Source of the DNA: Sipunculus nudus
Lineage: Eukaryota; Annelida; Sipuncula; Golfingiida; Sipunculidae
Length of the DNA stretch: 64,000 bases
Direction of reading: 5' to 3'
Assembly (NCBI GenBank): GCA_026874595.1
Contig: CM049322.1
Span: 36,761,840-36,825,839, forward strand
Below, piece by piece: positions 59,833-64,000 of the stretch. The notes under the pieces were generated by a model that saw only the letters and a program-made list of their open reading frames with translations, was not told the origin of the DNA and made no database searches. Each line of letters opens with the position of its first letter. Positions within the stretch are counted from its first letter, which is position 1. A program made the position numbers and the translations under genes.

Positions 59833-60880
59833 CAAGAGCACACTTATGAAAGTTTCCCCTAATACTGGGGATTGTTGATGATCTTACCCTATGAATGGGA
59901 CAAACAAACCACCTTATCTTCTAATAGAAAATATTCCTGTTATCCAAAACATATCAAGGCAATCCGCATTACCTCCTAAGTTAATTGATTGTTCCATGTG
60001 CATTATCATTACCCTCTTCAGAATTACATGAAAACTATTCATAACATGTTTAGTCCAGTTGCTAACAAACAAATACACCAACCAACACTGCCAAAATCAT
60101 GTTATTTCTTAATTGGCATATGGGAATGGACGCCCTTCCATTGAAAAAGTAGCAGATAAGTTCAAAATAAATACAAAGGCCTTTCTCAATTGTAAAATTT
60201 CAATTTCAATGCAATGACAGAGAATGATAGTACCATAAAATATAGAGTGAATTATCATCTGTTCATTGGCCGGTCCACACAGTGTAAGAGATTGCCAGAA
60301 TAGGGGTGTAAAATAAATGGAATGTCACACAGAATGAAATCTTCATGCGAGAATGCATCAATAATCTTGCCTGCCGGAGATTGGTTAATATTGTCTTTTC
60401 TTGTGAGCTTGATAAGCCGTGGTACTCTCCGTCTGTCAGAATGACTGCATAGCTACTGTTCAGCTGAGTAACAACAGCCACAACTGCGGCGTATAAGCTC
60501 AGTTGACTCTCCTGCCAGCCGTTTGATTATAAACTGCAATTACAACATGATAATTAAACCAATTAACCTTATTGTGCATCTATTGTTAGGGCAGTGTCTA
60601 AGGGTGTGCCTGCCTGCACCCCCTTTGATCCAGTCCACAGGATTTTCATCCTTCACTTCTTCTTTCAATCATCAAACATGATTTTTAAATCGATTCCTTC
60701 CACTTATTGACACTGGTGATTCTTGTTTATTCTCTGGTTAAAACCCATTGATTTTATTAGGCGGCCAACAAATATTTATTCCAGGTGTGTTCCAGCCATT
60801 TTATAATGGTTGGTGGTGAACCCTGGGTTAGCAATTGACTTGCTGAAGATCTAATGCTGTAATTGCCTGTAATTGTGGGG
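59833..60880. other. Anonymous DNA
   Basis: No gene is recognised. Composition becomes slightly GC-richer near 60350-60620, and GT-rich sequence increases towards the minisatellite. Confidence 0.45.
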
Positions 60881-60949
60881 AATGGTGGTGTGCGGTTGTG
60901 CAATGGTTTGGGTGTGAGTGCATGGAGTATTGTAGTGGACTAGTGTTTT

Positions 60950-62340
60950 CTTTTGGTGCTGGTGGTTAATTGGCAACAGTGCTAGTGAAGACTTGTGGTA
61001 TATTGGTTACAGTGTTAGTAGAGCCTGGTTGTGTAATGTTTACAGTATTTTAGGAGCCTTTTGGTGTAAGGGTTACAGTCCTGGTGGAGCCTGGTGGTGT
61101 AATGATTAGTCTATGAGATCTGATGATGTAATGGTTACAGTATTAGTAAAGCTGGTTTACGTAATGGTAACAGTGATATTGGAGCCTGGTGTGGAATGGT
61201 TACAGTGTTGGTGGTGCTTGGTGTGGAATGGTTACAGTGTTAGTGGAGCCTGGTGTGTAATGGTAAGTGTTTTTGGAGCCTGGTGTGGAATGGTTACAGT
61301 GTTAGTGGAGCTGGGTTGTGAAATGCTTACAGTGTTATTGGAGCCTGCATTGTTGGTAAAGCTGGGTAATGTAATGGTTACAATGTTATTGGGGCCTGGT
61401 GTGTAATGGTTACATGTTATTGGAACCTGGTGTAGATGGTTACAGTGTGAGTGGAGCCAGGTGTGTAATGGTTACAGGGTTAGTGGAACCTGGTGTGCAA
61501 TGGTTAGAGTGTTAGTGGAGCCTGGTTTGGAATGGTAACAGTGTGAGTGGAGTCTGGTGTGTAATGGTAACAGTGCTAGTGGAGCCTTGTATGTAATGGT
61601 TACAGTGTTAGTTGAGCCTGGTGTGTTTTGGTTACAGTGTTGGAGGAGCCTGATGTGTAATGGTAACATTGTCAATGGAGCCTGGTGTGTAATGGTTACA
61701 GTGTTAGTTGAGCCTGGTGTGTTATGGTTACAGTGTTTGGGGAGCCTGGTGTGTAATGGTTACAGTGTTAGTTGAGCTTGGTGTGAAATGGTTACAGTTT
61801 TATTGGAGCCTGGTATGGAATGGTTACAGTGCTAATGGAGCCCTGTGTGTAATGGTTACAGTGTTAGTTAAGCTGGGTTATGTAATGGTTACAGTGTTAT
61901 TGGAGCTTGGTGTGTAATTGTCAGTGTTAGTTGAGCCTGGTGTGTAATGGTTTCAGTGTTAGTGGAGCCTCGTGTGTAATGGTAACAGTGTTAGTGGAGC
62001 TCACAGGCACTCGTTTCCAGCACTACAATGGCCTAGAAACGGTAATCATGTTGAGTATGGGCGATATACCCATTATAAGAGAACTTAAGACATTGTAGTG
62101 CTGGAAACGAGTGCCTGTGGTGGAGCTTGGTGTGTAATGGTTAGTGTTAGTTGTGCCTGGTGTGTAATGGTTACAGTGTTAGTGGAGCCTGGTGTGTAAT
62201 GATTACAGTGTTAGTGGAGCCTTGTGTGTAATGGTTACAGTGTTAGTGGAGCCTTGTGTGAAATAATTAGTGTTGGTAGAGCCTGGTGAGTAATGGTTAC
62301 AGTGTAAGTTGAGCCTGGTGTGAAATGGTGTTTTGGCTAT
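60950..62340. repeat. 32-bp minisatellite 'gtgtaatggttacagtgtta'
   Basis: About 40 tandem units of 'ggtgtgtaatggttacagtg' plus 'ttagtggagcct' make up the tract. Period is 32 bases where intact (for example 61680, 61712, 61744), with internal deletions that change it. The left third (60950-61200) is the most degenerate. A 118-bp MITE interrupts it at 62002-62119. Open plus-strand frames here are repeat translations. Confidence 0.95.
62002..62119. mobile_element. 118-bp MITE with perfect 29-bp TIRs and 8-bp target duplication
   Basis: The left TIR at 62002-62030 (CACAGGCACTCGTTTCCAGC...) is the exact reverse complement of 62091-62119. GTGGAGCT flanks both sides (61994-62001 and 62120-62127). 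The 60-base centre contains a further small stem, ATGGG/CCCAT. An 8-bp duplication fits hAT, P or Merlin-type transposases. The host is a tandem repeat with 'gtggagcc' units, so the duplication needs care, but the exact 8-base match with T at the end favours a true one. Perfect TIRs imply recent movement. Confidence 0.9.
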
Positions 62341-62814
62341 GTGCTATTGCTGCACATTGAATCAATGGTTCATTCACCTGTGGTGGACAGAGTAATGGTG
62401 AAGGTATTAGTAAAATATGATGATGTAAGCATGTTCATGGAACAGGGTAGTTTAATGGTTTTGGCACCAGTAGACAGCTGTGGTGTCATGGTAAGGGCAC
62501 TAGTGGAGAAACTGGACCATAGTGGCGTAAATTAATCATTATTAGTGCAGCATGGTGTTGTAACAATTAGTGTGCAAGTGACATGTGGTGAAATAAATGG
62601 TTTTGCTTTAACTGCAGCATACAGTGGTGGAACGGCCAGGTAGTGTTGGAAATGTGACCACACCACAAAGTTGTAGGTTCAAATTCACACTGGATATTCC
62701 TCCATGTTAACATGGCAAAGGTCTTGACCACAAGGACATGCCCTTTCCAGCCAGGAATGGACACAGGTCAAGGCTGGCAGACAAATACAGAAGAAACTAG
62801 AGGTCTGCATTCTG

Positions 62815-63010
62815 CCACATGTTGCATAAACTTATTTGACCCATATTCCTAGGTTTATTTGTGCATCAGTGACTGTACATGTGTGAATATTTCTTTATGA
62901 TGTTCCTGAACTTGGATCATATGCCAGATCAAAATCTAAATGATCCTTATTAAAGCCATTCCTAAAGTGCCCTGAAAATTTCATAAAATTCAGGAAATAA
63001 TCTTTCAAGG
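62815..63010 (-). repeat. Dispersed repeat family P, copy 3 (MITE-free)
   Basis: The reverse complement aligns with 32615-32880: 'atgaaattttcagggca', 'ggaatgg', 'gatcat', 'aatattcacacatgtacagt' and 'caaataag'. It lacks the 200-base insertion and so gives a second empty-site reference. Confidence 0.65.
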
Positions 63011-63359
63011 CCTTTCTTATGGCTGCTTGTGTTGTACAAAAGGCTACACAATGATATATAATTAGCTCTAAAGCCTGGGAGCTTGGGCAAAGACTGATAT
63101 TGCTACAATTACATTCTGACAATAAACTCAGCTTTTAACCTTTTTAGTATACAAACATTAATTATTATCTTTGACTGTGGGAAGGATTTTGTTTTGTTTT
63201 GTCTTTGCTGTGTATCAGATGAGTAGTACAAACATCATTATCTTTTTTCTGAGGGGTGGATACCCTTTCTTTTGTTTTATCTTGGCTATGTAGCAAAAGA
63301 GTGGATTTCTAGGGCGATCTGCTCTTTCAAGGCCATGTAAAGAACCAGTCTATATTTCA

Positions 63360-64000
63360 TCTCCTGTGAAGCCAGAGATGAGGCCCAGGTTATTGGGACC
63401 GCATTCCTTAGGGATGCCATGTGTCCCGATGCTTAGGTCTCAATCTCATCAACTATTGAGCGAGATGGTATTACTTATTCCCTATCTAGAGTGTAAGCCA
63501 TCAGACAAGATCGGAATCCAGTGCTTACACCCACGAATCTTATACCAACTCCTGTGGTTGCTCTTGTTCCCGAGAGTATCATACCCAAGCCCACGTCTAA
63601 TCTCGATGGGTCCATCAAATATTGGCCGGCTTGTAAACCAGCACAGGCACCGATCTGAGTTGCCATCGATAACCAAAGCTGGTGCCTATTTTCATTCAAA
63701 GGTGCAGTAACCTCTAATTGTTGAGATAGCGGGTTACAGAATGTTCCAATTAGCCCAGGCTTGTAAGAGGTCTAGTCCAGTGGGCCGGCAAATTACTGCA
63801 TTTACCAAATGGTCAGGAAGCTGTATAGATCCCAATGAAACTTGACGGGAGGTGGTTAGCGCTCCGATCCCACGGGGGCTGCTCAACTGATGAGGTGGCT
63901 CCTATGTTACTCTGGTCAACAAGGCATGGATCTCGAGGGAACTCTCAGCTCTTGGGGTTTCTTGCTTATTGATGCTGTAGTAGTTGGAGAGCTCTGCTGA
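63360..64000. other. Unexplained GC-richer segment at the window edge
   Basis: The last 640 bases are GC-richer with frequent CpG ('ctaatctcgatgg', 'agttgccatcgataacc', 'gcgctccgatcccacggggg'). Overlapping frames of 64-114 codons are open on both strands at 63366-63710, without a domain I recognise. The style does not match any repeat in the window or rRNA as far as I can judge. It may be the edge of a gene, an expressed noncoding sequence or a young dispersed element. It continues past the window. Confidence 0.3.

Noticed and set aside
61113-61917. Plus-strand frames rich in 'VMVTVLVEPGV'
   Set aside because: They are translations of the 32-bp minisatellite, shifting frame at each indel, with no independent coding evidence.
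63475-63710. Overlapping frames on both strands at the window edge as a real protein
   Set aside because: Both strands are equally open, no domain is recognised and an in-frame stop precedes the minus-strand ATG directly. It is kept only as an unexplained segment.
63886-63930. CTGATGAG near 63889 as a hammerhead ribozyme core
   Set aside because: The required GAAA and flanking stems are not found at suitable spacing.
63360-64000. Ribosomal RNA identity for the edge segment
   Set aside because: I compared from memory with conserved 18S, 28S and 5S words and found no match.

Overview
This is AT-rich eukaryotic intergenic or intronic DNA, 64 kb long, with no intact recognisable protein-coding gene on either strand. 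I find no long open frame, no recognisable host protein domain, no bacterial-style operon, no rRNA and no functional tRNA. The sequence is a mosaic of decayed mobile elements, minisatellites and anonymous AT-rich DNA. The style points to a marine invertebrate, most likely a bivalve mollusc: tRNA-derived SINEs, a gag-like fragment with a tRNA-Pro-type primer-binding site, GGAC-tract tails, and repeats ending in 'aagctcacaggttcgctaaa'. This placement is recollection plus inference, not a database match.

Layout. 1-11 kb: anonymous AT-rich DNA, a 399-bp inverted-repeat element (4827-5225) and two tandem copies of a ~670-bp repeat ending in a GGAC tract (7990-9400). 11.0-14.1 kb: a ~32-33-bp satellite with a 299-bp higher-order repeat. 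14-29 kb: small duplications, a repeat interrupted by a GGATCC-type MITE (15952-16151), a SINE (26124-26335) and an LTR-like fragment (22.8-23.5 kb). 29.4-31.6 kb: inverted C-rich and G-rich minisatellites, then a gag pseudogene between two LTR-like sequences in opposite orientation. 33-36.2 kb: a SINE, a small foldback, and a 1.9-kb foldback element with modular hairpin arms flanked by TA microsatellites. 37.4-46.6 kb: large repeat families carrying DR1-type nuclear-receptor half-site pairs and GGTGGCGCCACC-like palindromes. 46.9-56.1 kb: a pogo-like MITE, several short tandem duplications and a 161-bp foldback. 57.3-57.7 kb: a compact LTR-like unit. 58.96-59.19 kb: a CpG-dense island with promoter motifs and a possible first coding exon, the best candidate for host-gene sequence. 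60.9-62.3 kb: a 32-bp minisatellite interrupted by a 118-bp MITE with perfect 29-bp TIRs. 63.4-64 kb: unexplained GC-richer sequence.

The most unusual observation is that three foldback termini (34259 inward, 55982/56142 inward, 35527 inward) share one architecture in exact register. Their unpaired blocks are the same, while two nested stems differ in sequence but stay complementary. That is covariation expected of selected or copied secondary structure. A second is an LTR-like family that combines a tRNA-like Pol III promoter module with a tRNA-Pro-type primer-binding site.
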